From positions 186,001-250,000 of the forward strand of contig VICG01000015.1 of assembly GCA_008692225.1 (NCBI GenBank): a stretch of 64,000 nucleotides of DNA, given 5' to 3'. The notes under the pieces are model-generated. The model was not told the DNA's origin and did not search any database. It saw only the letters and a program-made list of their open reading frames with translations. Positions within the stretch are counted from its first letter, which is position 1. The number at the start of each line of letters is the position of its first letter. Made by a program: the position numbers and the translations under genes. Positions 1-11,283 of this stretch are shown here, piece after piece. Source of the stretch: Monilinia fructicola (taxonomy: Eukaryota > Ascomycota > Leotiomycetes > Helotiales > Sclerotiniaceae).

Positions 1-517
1 TTCCTATTCGACATCATCTTGTGGCACGAAGCATCACAACTCACTCGTAACTTCTTGTGCATCTTCTTCCTCTCGCATGTGAATTCGTGTGCGTGTTATT
101 AATTATTGATCACTCATCATCCCGTAATATGAATTTCCTATCCTCAATTACCTTGTTCTAGCTCTAGTCGTTTCCTCTCACAATGAACTCATGAATCTTA
201 CGAATTCGGAGTCCGCAGAGTTGCCATAATCCATACCTTGTCGTTTGATGTTCATTTTGAGCAAATCATGAGTTCTTCTAACTGCCCAGGTGGTTCAATT
301 ACGTTCTGTCAGTTTTTGTTGATTACTATTCTTTGTCCCGCGACATTGATGTCTCACATTCTTCCTTCGGGCAGCCTCGATTGATGATTAGTGAACGGTT
401 ACAAGAGACGCTCATCTAATTCATCTTGATTAGTTGTTTAGTAAACATGATACAGCTCGGGCTCCGTCAAGAGTATCATAATGATAGATCACTATATTTC
501 TATCAGTATTTGTAGAC
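1..517. other. intergenic, no gene seen
   Basis: No open frame with protein-like composition. This is the upstream region of the NmrA-like gene that starts at 630. Confidence 0.6.
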
Positions 518-527
518 ATATATAAAC
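518..527 (+). promoter_or_regulatory. TATA box of the NmrA-like gene
   Basis: The stretch ATATATAAAC lies about 105 bases upstream of the ATG at 630, a usual TATA-to-start distance for a fungal gene with a short 5' leader. Confidence 0.5.
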
Positions 528-629
528 TCGTATTTATCATGTCGAAGTAACTCAAAATTTATACTTTACATTTCCATTCATTTCTCCTTTCAAGCAAGTG
601 TAGTCATATATCATATATCTACAAATACA

Positions 630-1718
630 ATGTCGTCTCATAAAACCTCCAAAATTTTCATTATAGGTGGTACAGGAGCTCAAGGTATACCAATTATCAA
701 GGCTCTGGTCGCCGATAGAAAATATCAAGTTCGAGTCCTTACCCGTGATACTACATCCACCAGAGCTCAAAAACTTCTTGCTCTTGGTAATGTTGAATTA
801 TTTGAGGGAACTTTCGCAGATGAAGAAATTCTCCGTCATGGTTACCAAGATTGCGATGGTGCATTCATCAATATTGATGGATTTAATACCGGGGAGAAAA
901 CCGAAATGTTCTGGGCAATTCGTTCTTATGAGATTGCTATCCAACAAGGAATCAAATTCTTTGTGTATGGAAATTTGGATTATGCGTTGAAGAAGAGCGG
1001 GTGGCAAGAAAAATATCATGCTGGTCATTATGATGGAAAGGGAAGAATCGGTGAATGGATCTTGTGGCAAAATCAAAGTAATCCTAATGGAATGGGAGCT
1101 GCTTTGTTTACCACCGGTCCATACATTGAAATGTCAATCACTAGTCGAACTGTTATGACACCTACGGTTGAAGATGGTGTCGTAACATGGAGGGTTCCAT
1201 TAGGTGATGGTGCTGTCCCGCACGTCAGTTTAGAAGATTGTGGATTTTACGTCAGATGGTTATTCGATCATCCTGAACGCACCAATGGGATGGATCTAGA
1301 AGTCAGTATCGCCGATATCACCTACACTGAAATGGCAAAAGCGTTCGCAAAAATCACGGGACATCCAGCACAATATATCAACACAGATATTGATACCTAT
1401 TTCGAGCGATTTGGGCCAACAGCCGATAGTCCAGCTGGTATCAATGCCGATCCAAATGATAAAGCAACGATGACCTTTAGGAGAAATTTTACGGGTTGGT
1501 GGACTCAATTTAGAGAAAGATTATTGAAAAGGGACTATGAATTTTTGGATGAGATTCATCCTCAGAGGATTAGAAGTGCAGAGGAATTCTTTAGAAGAGA
1601 GGATAAAAGATTGAGGGAAGAAAGTGGTGGGGAAATTGGGTTATGGGAAAGTATTCAGCCGGAGAATTTGAGGCATATTCTGAAGTTGACCGAGGATGGA
1701 AGAAAGGGGAAGTTGTGA
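630..1718 (+). CDS. NmrA-like family NAD(P)-binding protein
   Basis: Single-exon gene of 362 residues. The N-terminus KIFIIGGTGAQGIPIIKAL is a Rossmann beta-alpha-beta unit with the dinucleotide-binding GGTGAQG turn (GxxGxxG), followed by a VRVLTRD strand typical of NmrA/HSCARG-type proteins. These are atypical short-chain dehydrogenases that bind NAD(P); some are redox-sensing regulators, such as NmrA acting on the GATA factor AreA, others are oxidoreductases. The length is normal for the family (about 300-360). The mid-region has the family's conserved segment around GAALFTTGPYIEMSI. The start is supported by an A-rich leader, a TATA box about 105 bases upstream and glycine motif spacing. 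No signal peptide or membrane segment is seen, so it is probably cytosolic or nuclear. No functional partner gene lies nearby. Substrate or regulatory target cannot be read from the sequence. Confidence 0.92.
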   Translation: MSSHKTSKIFIIGGTGAQGIPIIKALVADRKYQVRVLTRDTTSTRAQKLLALGNVELFEGTFADEEILRHGYQDCDGAFINIDGFNTGEKTEMFWAIRSYEIAIQQGIKFFVYGNLDYALKKSGWQEKYHAGHYDGKGRIGEWILWQNQSNPNGMGAALFTTGPYIEMSITSRTVMTPTVEDGVVTWRVPLGDGAVPHVSLEDCGFYVRWLFDHPERTNGMDLEVSIADITYTEMAKAFAKITGHPAQYINTDIDTYFERFGPTADSPAGINADPNDKATMTFRRNFTGWWTQFRERLLKRDYEFLDEIHPQRIRSAEEFFRREDKRLREESGGEIGLWESIQPENLRHILKLTEDGRKGKL

Positions 1719-4700
1719 TCTTGGTGAATGTCAGTTGACGTGTAATTGGGGTGAATTTGAGGTTCTTTTCTACGAGGGAAGCATTCACTATGTTGAAAGT
1801 TTTTCATCAGTTCGGCTCTTGAGATTGACTACTGGGGAAGAGGGGGAAATTTTACCAAAAATTCACCTCTTTAATAAGAGGCCCCAATTTCTCTTTCTCC
1901 TGATTAGGCACTTAAACACCAGTACATTGAGGTCAGAATCCACATCTCCACATATCCTTTGAAGATTGGCTGGCATTTCCTGCGACACATTGGTGTGGCG
2001 TCACAGTTGATCAGCTTATCACAAGTATATAATGTTCACACTGTGTAGTAGCGAGGGAAGTTTTCATCGCTCGGCTTCTATAAGCGCTGTTTCAAACAAC
2101 ACACACTATCTGAACCTCCCCTTCTACTATCGATTCCCATGACACTCCTCGAATTTCATGACCATGCGACGGGCACCAACACTTACCCTCAACGTCGGCC
2201 TTTGCCCTAACGTTGATAATCTATAAATACATACATTAGTATGTATTGTGGGTTCATGTAAGTATATAGACGAGAAAAGAGGCCGAAGTATATCTCGTCA
2301 ACATCTATCTCTATACCGTAAAATCTATGCAAAACCCCCAAAAGATGTCGAAATGCGACGCTGGATATTTCGAGTACATACGCACGCATGTTCTGAAGTT
2401 TTCTCCGAAAATCACGTTTATTGAGTGTGCTAAGATTTGAGACGAAGGAATATTTGTCGTCGTTCATACCGCTCGTTGATATTGTGTATCGTGATCGTGA
2501 TGTATTGCTGTGTTGCCATGTTTCTGCGTTGCCGTCACTTATTGTCAGCGTGCTCGTCGTTCAATATAATTTTCTGCTACTGGTCAGCATACCGTATCGG
2601 ATGGGATACAAGTGCCGATGGAATGGCATGACTTATAGGTGATTGTACTCGAAGATTCAGATACCAGAGGAAGGAATCCTGGAGTTGCGCTTTGTTCACT
2701 CATTCATTATCTCGATGGTTTTCCCTAGGTTGGCGTTCAGGTTCACTGGTGCTTAGATTTTGGGAGGGGCAGATTTTATATTGGCTTGTTGAGGTATGGA
2801 TTGCCGGTGCTGGGGATGAGGGAGGATAGGTGGCTCATTGATTCTGTATCCTGGGCTGTGTGGACTCCGGAGAGCTCCAGCTATTATAGGTAGTCACTGC
2901 TCATGTAGTATCGCTGTATAGATATGATCCACTGTTCTCTCCAGCTATAACCAACACAATTGAAGATCTTGTTATCTATATCACAGCGAATCATGTCAAA
3001 ATCGAGAAGTCTCAACACATGCATGCGTTCATCAACTATTCCTGTCACCATGTGCAACTATATTTACGGGAGCTACCGTGTAATGGTATTCTCCGTGCAA
3101 AGTTTCACAAGATGGTCGATTAATTTCATGTGGATTTGCTTTTTTTTTTCTCTCATATGTCGTTATGTGCTCAATTATCATCACCATTATCATTATTGCC
3201 ATTCTATTTAGATTTCCGTGATAGGGATTCTTTCCCGTTATTGTTTCTTGAAGCTCTCAGCATGCACTGGAAAATATATCAGGTGATGGAATTCTGGATC
3301 TTTCTACATAGGTTACATAAGGGGGAAAGTTCGAATATATCAAACCATCTCCTCCCCCCTTCAACCTTCTGTTATCTGCCTTTTGAATTGGCGTCTGATC
3401 TGGGATTTATTGATTGGTCGGGGTGATTTCATGCATGAGAGTTCATGGTCGAGTTCGCTTGATCTTGAAGTTGTTGACAGCTGGTTTGATTAGAATCGCA
3501 GTCTAATTGGGTGGCTTTTTGAGTGTGATGTGTAGATCGGTGAATGCTGGGTTAGGATGCTAGGCTTAGATGTTATATTCACAGGACCTATTTAGATGTT
3601 ATATTTGGATGCTGAGGATAGAATGGTATAGAACCTCTCGATTAAGGCCAGATACAACTTCAAATATCCTCACTTTAAAGTATTCGAGTATGGTGTCTAA
3701 GACCTGGTATCTATATCAAGTATTGAAGTCTTTATGTGAATGATTGTATCTGATAGAGAAGAGCATGTGTCTATATCAAATTCACTTTCCTACCCAGAGT
3801 CAATAGTTAATACAGGCAGTATCTAATGATTTTCTCGGTCCCCGATATGTGGGAATCATCATCTAGAAATTCCCATCTGTAGATATAAACGGTAGCAGCA
3901 GCATGAAAGTGGAGAGATCATTCGACTGACACATTCAGGTCGTCATATTCACAAGTCCTCGAACTGTGGAACACCCATCTCAGTTGGAACTCTTATCCTA
4001 GCCTGAACCCTTTGAACTTATTCTCCTTTATCTCTATAAAGCCAGGACACGATTTAGATTATTTGGCAGTGATATTCTATCCTCAAATTTATTACTGTCA
4101 TTTTTTCTATGAAACTGAACTGACACCAAGGCTTTAGAGAACAACCCACGTTATTTCCGATTGTCCTTTGGGGAATTCACGCGTGACTAGGAGATAGAAA
4201 CTTTCGAGGGAATATGTTTGTAGCACTGCGGCTCATCTCTCCTGTCTGCCAATCATTATTAAACTGATTTTTGTGTATGGACCAATAGATACATCTGATA
4301 TAAGCAAGTACTAAAAGATTCTAGAGCCAAGAGAAATGTAAAATCATCTTTCAACCTGGCACACAACCGAAAAATACTTATAATTCACTATCAGCTCTGA
4401 TCACTTACTTGATTGTTGAGGCCGCATAGGGGGGTGAATACAGCATCATCATAATCTGCCAATGAGTTGTATTGTTAGAGATCTCTGCTCCCTCCACAAT
4501 GGACACAATGCAGGGAAAGAAACAGCAAGAAAAGAGCTAGATACTACTACCATTAGCCAAATACAATGAAGGATGTGACTTCCTCAGAATACCCAATGCC
4601 AGAATTTCCAAGGCATGTGAGCACTCTATCCACTTTTGTCTTACGCTATACATGATTAGTGCCACTTCTCAGACTGTCTTGTTGACAGCACTCCGTTGTT

Positions 4701-5482
4701 TCTAGGTTTTGATCTCAAGAACTAGGATTAAAGCCTGTGATATATGGTCTAGTGATCATACATATCTGGAACCGAACGAGCTGTGATCTAGAGCTCGCCA
4801 CTCTCTCTACATTCGAAGCTGTTTCGAGCCCAATTGAAGTGCGTGATAATTACCCCTTTGATAGAAAATTTCAGAATTTCGCGTGTAGAGGTTGAGGCTA
4901 AGCTCAGGAAAAGACAAAAGCTGCATGTGAACGTGCGAATCTAAAATTTCCGGACATGGAACTATTCATAGCCAGTGATAGTTTGCTGAGAAGGTGATTG
5001 AGTGACATTCTAGATCTTCTGATGCTTCTAAATTTTCGATTTTGTCTCATAAAATCCGAAAGGGCTTATTATCTGCGGTATCCTCGACCTTCCAAGCTTG
5101 CCTGGGTAAATTTGAAAACAGGACTTCATCTAGAATTTCGTGCATTATTTGAAGTCTCATTCACTGAGAAATGCGACACTTGATGGGATTTTGCCGAGTT
5201 TAAAGTTGCAAAAGTCGAATCATCTCTGATTGAGCTAGCCGAACACATTCCTCCCTCATAGATTAAGGCTGAGACACCGGGGTACTGATGGTACATATTC
5301 TGCTGCAATTCCACATTCCACAGAAGTTGAAATTGAGACTCATCTGATCCAAGAGATGGAGAACCTTTCGAAGGATGTCCTTGGAATGTAGAGTAATCAT
5401 GGCTGTGTCAGCTATAGTGGCCTAAGCAGGATGTTGGATGGAATGAACAGAAGTTTGTTACCAAGGGAGGTTGGCAGTAATA
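1719..5482. other. long intergenic stretch, no supported gene
   Basis: Nearly 4 kb without a convincing gene. A minus-strand open frame at 2207-2467 (86 codons, ATG start) has fairly protein-like composition but no recognised domain and no clear promoter, so it is not called. Short frames elsewhere are scattered among many stops in all frames. Confidence 0.5.
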
Positions 5483-5493
5483 CTATATATATG
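5483..5493 (+). promoter_or_regulatory. TATA box of the hydrophobin-like gene
   Basis: CTATATATATG sits about 115 bases before the ATG at 5603 and is followed by a C/A-rich leader. Confidence 0.5.
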
Positions 5494-5602
5494 AACTTTA
5501 GTTCGCATCATTTCGAAGAAAAGCACATCATTTACATCAGATACAATCATTTGTTATAAACTCTCACTCACAAGAGAAGCTCCAAGAGAGAACTCCACGA
5601 AT

Positions 5603-6005
5603 ATGCAATTACTCACACAGACCGTCATCACCGGGATCTTTCTCGCCGCTGCCGTGCTTTCCGTCCCAAGTCCTCAAGGTCCTCCATTTAATGGGGGCAG
5701 TGGTGGTGTCCAAGGAAGCGTTAGTACTTGATATGATTTGTAATGAAGAACGACAACTAACAAGACTCTAGTGCAATGCCTTCTGCTGCGAGTTTAATCC
5801 TGGTACGGGTGGTACACTCTGCAGGAACAACACTGGAACTCCCGATCCAACGACTGGTAGCCCAACCTATATATATGGAGGTGATTGTGCTACCATGCCA
5901 ATAGGGAGATACACCAATGGCGATGGCAAGGCTCAGCCGGTTTGTTGTGCGAACCCAAATTGCAAAGATCAACCGGGCTGGAGACAACCAGTCTTGAACC
6001 AGTAA
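5603..6005 (+). CDS. hydrophobin-like small secreted cysteine-rich protein
   Basis: Two exons, 5603-5719 and 5772-6005, joined over a 52-nt intron (GTTAGT...CTAAC...TAG), give a 116-residue protein. Residues 1-20 form a signal peptide (hydrophobic core IFLAAAVLS, then VPSPQG). The mature part has exactly eight cysteines in the order C-CC-C-C-CC-C with spacings C-x3-CC-x10-C-x21-C-x18-CC-x4-C. This order, with two CC doublets, is the hydrophobin signature, whose members coat spores and hyphae with amphipathic films. The first spacing (x3) and the last (x4) are shorter than in classical class I or II hydrophobins, so it may be a divergent hydrophobin or an unrelated secreted effector-like protein with the same cysteine order. 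All eight cysteines lie in exon 2. The intron is required, because frame 1 stops just after the exon. Gly/Asn/Thr-rich loops between cysteines resemble class I proteins. Confidence 0.75.
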
Positions 6006-9000
6006 AGGTTTTGAGTTGTCAAATGAAGGGAGGTTGGAGGATGGTCAGTGGACACATGGTTTGGATGGTACTAGGTTAATGTTAGAGCTGGGGAGGAAGC
6101 AGGTTGAGAGATTTTGTTTTCTTGGGTTTTCACTTGTAGCTTGTTGGATGACAATGAAAAGGGTAAAGACCGCTGGTCTCATTACATGCAAATCGATATC
6201 GCAGAGTATACTAGGTCATATCATGGATATCACCAAGGCTTCAAGTCGACTCCATGAAATCGTTGGCTACTCAACTTACATCAAGAGAAAGATGAGAGAT
6301 AGGATAGGGTTATTGCTGTTTTGTTTTATGATATAGTCGTCGAATTTCCATTATCGGCGTCGTACCTTTATAAAATATCTCATATCTTTCACTTAATTAG
6401 CTTCCAAAAAAAGAAGGTACACAGCAATAAGAGCAGCAGAAACACTTCAATTTCTCGCAATATTCAAACTCAAAATCGCGGTATTCATGTGAACGTACTT
6501 GAAGAATTTAATCTGAAGCTGAGCCCACCAGGTGGCTCACCGGAACGAAAAAAAGGGTCGACAGCGATCTGTTTCCCTCGCCTAGCAATGCCAAATCATT
6601 TCAAAAATTCCAACCAAACCAAAACGTTTTATTCTAACAATTCTCGCTTATCCGAAGAAAACTGTTAGGGCGTGTGAATTTTTCAATAAAACCTCTGCTA
6701 AGCCCAATAAGAGAATAGGACGAGACACAACTTCTCGTGTACAATGATATCTAGTGAATCCTGTGTGGCCCAAATAGATATCCAAATTAGGTCAGAGTAG
6801 TGGATCTATGTTCTCTTCTACTCCTATAATAGACGACGTTGTGACTGATTTCTGTGACATTAAAGCTTTCCCATCTGATGATGTTAGGTTCAAGGTGCGG
6901 ATAGATCAATGTAATGATGGAGAAGAAGGAGAAGTTTTACACATTCATGGCGGCAGTAGAAGAGGGAACAAGCAAGACTCACAGTTTTTGTTGCCTCTAT
7001 CCTTACTCTTGCTGTCTCTATATGCTATGTACCAATGATATCAATACTTCTTTACTGGATATAATGACAACGAAAATTTTGGAATTGTCAGTTAATAATC
7101 TTTCGAAATCATACCCATGAGCTCAAGTTTCACAGAGAAAATTGCAACCAAGTCACTTGAAAAAAAAAAAACTGTTTGGCATATGAATATTCGCTGACGG
7201 GTCCGCCGCAGCAATAGATCTAAGATTCCTATTTCTTCATACTCTTGAAGAACTCATTACTCAGTCACTCCTGAAAATCTCCTTATAAGGTTTCTAAAAG
7301 GATACAGTCAAGACAAATGTTCCCTGAGCCCCAGGTAATTTATAGAGTCCTTTTGCGATGCCAATTCCTGAATCTCTTTCTCGTGTAATGCCAATTCTGA
7401 ATCCATATTCCGGCCCTCTACATCTATGCCCCCTTTGAATTTCAAGGCAACTTCTCCAACGTGGCCTCATCATTGAAGTGGCGTAGCACGCCTCCGAGAC
7501 TGGTACAATGGGGCGGGCTCAGCTGACGAGCTGACCATTCTTCCAGCTCCCGTGAGCTTTTGAAAAGGTCCACCTATATTTGCTCAGCGAGAACGTGATC
7601 AAATTACGGCGGTGATGTATCAACATGTCGTAAGGCCTCCTACACAGTATTAGTCGAGGATATTTAGGGGTACCAGCTAGTTTTATGGGGTTTCTATTTC
7701 GGTGCTAATCGCCAAATTTTCAATCTATCAGGGAACATGTCCCCATAAAGAGTTAGTGGTGCTAGATATGTGACAGCGAGTATGGTTGAGAAACAACGAT
7801 TGATATAATATTGTGGTCTTTGATGGGATCATAGTGACTTGAAATCAATAACATGACATCATGACCCAATCATGAGTCTCAAAGCCGCTCACTTTTTCCC
7901 TCAAAGAAAAGATGTAATGAATAGTATATCCCAAAGTAGAAAACTCCAAAGAAAGACATGCTACCATGTCAGCTATCTGAATTGTGCTGTTCCGGAACTA
8001 CGTAGCCGATGTGTCCAAACTTATATCCTATTATTTTACCTGAGCTCGCGTAAAATTGATCCTAGGTCCGGAGAGCATTTTTTTCAAAGTGCTACGCTAG
8101 TAGGTTGGGAAGATCTGGGAATATATTTGTCCATCAGAACAACAAGTTCGTTTATCGTGTGAGTGGGCAACTAGCTCATTATGTGTCGTGACGGGTCGCG
8201 AGTTCAACAATGCCATATACTACGCCCAACTGCTGAACTTGACTTTGTGGATCTCGGAATCATGCTCGGAGTCTGCACCAATACGTTGAGTTGACAATCT
8301 CTTATCGCATCTTGGAATATTTTTGTTGTCCTCGTGGGTTTATAAAGGTTCATCGTCGATTATTCATGATGATACCACTTGTAGTCCGGCTGAAGCTACA
8401 TACCATGGTTTGAAGATCACAAGGTGCGGGCTTGAAGGTCGGCTTTCATCGTCTGGTAAGTATCAAGACCTTGAATTGCATGATTGCGTCATGTCTAATT
8501 GTTTGCAGACTTCTTAATCAGATGAAAATACTTCCACACTCATGTGATAGATGGCTCTATTGACGTGGGAGACTCTACCAAGTACGGTGCTTAGAGCCAT
8601 ATCTACAGCCCTTCAGACGATAACATACAAACCCTTGAGTTACAGGATTTATATAAATAAAGAGATCATAAATGCCTCCCGAAGAGGCGCATTGAATCTT
8701 TCCTGATCATTTTCATGCCAAAATTTTACCGCGAAATTTTACAAAATATCAGTCGACTTACAATTGCGATATAAATGACTGAATGAACAACCAAAGAAAC
8801 AGCTTGTTTGTTGTCATATATCAGTGATTCTCACTACTACCATCGAACATAAAGTGCATCATCACGGCATTCTCTCTGAACAAGCACTCAAATCTAACCC
8901 TGAGATTGGTGAAAAATACAGGAAATCACTGCATACATAAAAGCAAAAATTGCCTGCAAAGAAAACTAGAAATTGGAAAGACGTATATGATCCAGCAAGA

Positions 9001-9156
9001 CTCAAACAATCGACATAGAAGCAATAAGCGAGCCAGTCTCCCACTACCCCAAGAACGAAGCTGAAAACATGATACAAGATGTCCTGTGACCCTTCAAAAT
9101 AAGAAGCGCCATTGAGATGATCTTCAACCCCATGAACGACCAATCTAATTCTTCTC
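6006..9156. other. intergenic, no supported gene
   Basis: No domain-bearing frame. At 8323-8517 a short open frame contains a plausible intron (GGTAAGT at about 8457, TTTGCAG near 8511), but splicing leads to a stop after a few codons, so this may be a non-coding or degraded transcript. A frame at 6808-7038 starts with protein-like composition but decays into low-complexity residues. Confidence 0.45.
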
Positions 9157-10377
9157 CTATAGTCCACCTGCCTTTAGTCCAGCCGCAACAGTACTGGTGA
9201 TAGCTCCGGCAGGTGTGAGAAAACCACCTAGTCCCAAGCCCACAGTTCCAGTCACAGTACTCGCGGTGGATCCAGAGTCCTTTGGAGGGCCGTGTGGTGG
9301 ACCATGTGGTGGGCCATGTGGTGGGGCATGTGGTGCACTACATTTCCATCATGTCAGCATATTTCGTTTTACTGAATCCCAGTCTTGGCCTGAAATGAAG
9401 GATACCAGAGACCCCGAGATTGATAATAGTTTTACTTACCCAGCATCAACAGTGTTGCCAGGTTGCTTTGCTTGGCCAGAACCACTCTCGGCATTGAGTC
9501 CGGGTTCAGTAGTCATAGTAGAGGCAGCAGGTGGCTCCATTATTGCATCGGCAGCAGCCTTTTCCTCCTCCCTCTTGAGGCCTCCCGACTTTAATCCAGC
9601 CGCAACAGTACTAGTGATGGCTCCGGCAGGTGTGAAGAAACCGCCTAGTCCCTGGCCTACTGCACCTGTGATATCACTTGCAGCCCCTGGGTTTTTCTTG
9701 CCTCCTTTGGCGGTGCTAAAAGGGTTGGTGTTAGCTTTACGGATGTAGAGACAGGGCTTTGAATGCACCAGACAACTAACCTAGGACTTGCAGGAGTGCC
9801 TTCAGGTGTGGTTGCAGAATTGGCGCCAGAGTTGGCTGCTGCACCAATCGGAATACCTGGGGCTGTCTTGTGTCCTCCGGCGGGTCTGGAACAGTCTGGT
9901 GTTAGCTTTCTAGCATTGGGAAGTGGCCATTAATTTAGTTGAAAACTAACGTTGGATCTGCTGAAGTGGCCGCAGAGCCCTTTGAAGAGTTGGCTGCAGA
10001 TTCAGCTTCAGGATCGGCTCCTGAACCGAGTGCGGAAGTGGCCGCTGCACTAACTGGAATGCCTGGGGCTGTCTTGTGACCTCCGGCGGGTCTGGAACAG
10101 TCTGGTGTTAGCTTTCTAATACTGGGAAGTGGCCATGAATTTAATTGAAAACTAACGTCGGATCTGCTGCAGTGGCTGCAGAGCCCTTTGCAGAGTTAGC
10201 TGTAGAATCAGCTTCAGGATCGGCTGCTGAACCGAGTGCGGAACCCGCTGCTGGAATGGAGGTTGATGGCGCAGAAACAGCTGGCATGGCCATATCAGTG
10301 TTTTGTCGCTTAGGTATAGCCAGACCCTGAGTAAGAGTCGTTAGGCAAAAGATAGTGGTGAAAATGGTGGTACGCAT
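9157..10377 (-). CDS. secreted Ala/Gly/Pro-rich repeat protein, five exons
   Basis: Exons 10157-10377, 9951-10091, 9781-9885, 9440-9715 and 9157-9337; introns of 65, 65, 65 and 102 nt, all in phase 2. The product has 307 residues. The start at 10377 gives a signal peptide (MRTTIFTTIFCLTTLTQGLA) ending near a KR site; an upstream ATG at 10410 would only put polar residues in front of it. The first half is Ala/Ser/Pro-rich with the repeated segments TPAGGHKTAPGIP and GSAATSADPT. The second half holds two copies of a Gly-rich unit (GLGGFFTPAGAITSTVAAGL in exon 4 and a near copy ending the protein in exon 5), separated by a charged KREEEKAAA stretch and a PHGPPHGPPHGPP run. No cysteine framework and no known domain. 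Probably a cell-wall or extracellular protein; function unknown. Exon 2 with its intron is a recent tandem duplicate. Confidence 0.8.
9835..10245 (-). repeat. tandem exon-intron duplication inside the secreted repeat gene
   Basis: Two copies of a 206-bp unit: end of one exon, a 65-nt intron, start of the next exon. Introns 9886-9950 and 10092-10156 have equal length and differ at only a few bases, including identical 3' ends (GAAAGCTAACACCAGACTGTTCCAG shared). The flanking exon parts encode ADPEAESAANSSKGSAAT versus ADPEADSTANSAKGSAAT upstream of the introns, and nearly identical GGHKTAPGIP segments downstream. Confidence 0.85.
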
Positions 10378-11283
10378 TTTCGGAGAGAGTGTATAACGAT
10401 GAGGTTTCAAAAATGAAGGTATCGGTAAACGAAGTAAAGATTGTGTTCCTTGAACAGGATGTAGTAAAGATTGGAATATCGCTGTGAGTGATGAGGATAT
10501 ATTGGAGGTCGATGGCCCATCTTATATAGAAAGATCAGCTCTGTACAACAGCATCAAAATCATCATCTTCACTTGAAGCTCGCAACACACAATATCCATA
10601 AAACCGAGAAATCACGCAACTTTGAAGCCAAGTATTTCGTAGATATTGGAATAGCATCACAAGATCCCAATTCAAGACTAGTGGCACAAATGTTGTAAAT
10701 GGCATTTACACTTTTAACCTTTAGATATTTACATAGAGCGATGAAAAATATTGGCGCAGCATTGCACTGTCTGAAATTGTCTGCCGTCCTAGCAATTTTT
10801 GAGATGAGAAATTAAGTTTAAGACATTGGAAAACAGATGAAAGAGACCAGTAACAGCAGAAAGAAACTTCGTTTAAGAACGGAAGGCGGGAATCCGCAAA
10901 TCATGATGCGGGAGGATTGCATATCTGACGTGAACCTAATGATGCATAGATGGACAGAAAACCTCGGTGGTAAACATTCTGGAATCATTTTATCTCAGAT
11001 TGAACGATGTTGAAACAGCCGCTAATCAGATTGAGATCGTGAACTGATGTTGATGGTTTCAGGTTGCGAGAAACCGATTCTCCGCACGGAAGATTCTAAT
11101 CACGTGAGTCGGCACCCCTTAAACTTATTCATCCCGCCCACATTAATATTGTTTGTGGCGCCTTATGCTGAAATTTTACCTAGGTATTTGTTTCGTCTGT
11201 AAATCGAGAATATTGACCACCTAGAACTATCCAGAATAATCTTTTCTGTTAACTTCTTCAATGCATAACCTCTCTCAATACTG
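10378..11283. other. promoter side of the repeat gene and intergenic sequence
   Basis: Holds the leader and TATA region of the minus-strand gene ending at 9157. No other gene is seen. Confidence 0.5.
10521..10528 (-). promoter_or_regulatory. TATA box of the secreted repeat gene
   Basis: Reads TATATAAG on the minus strand, about 150 bases upstream of the ATG at 10377. Confidence 0.45.

Noticed and set aside
9197..9748. Plus-strand open frame of 183 codons
   Set aside because: It is the antisense of exons 4 and 5 of the secreted repeat gene; GC-rich repeats keep it open. The minus-strand model has splice sites, a signal peptide and internal repeats.
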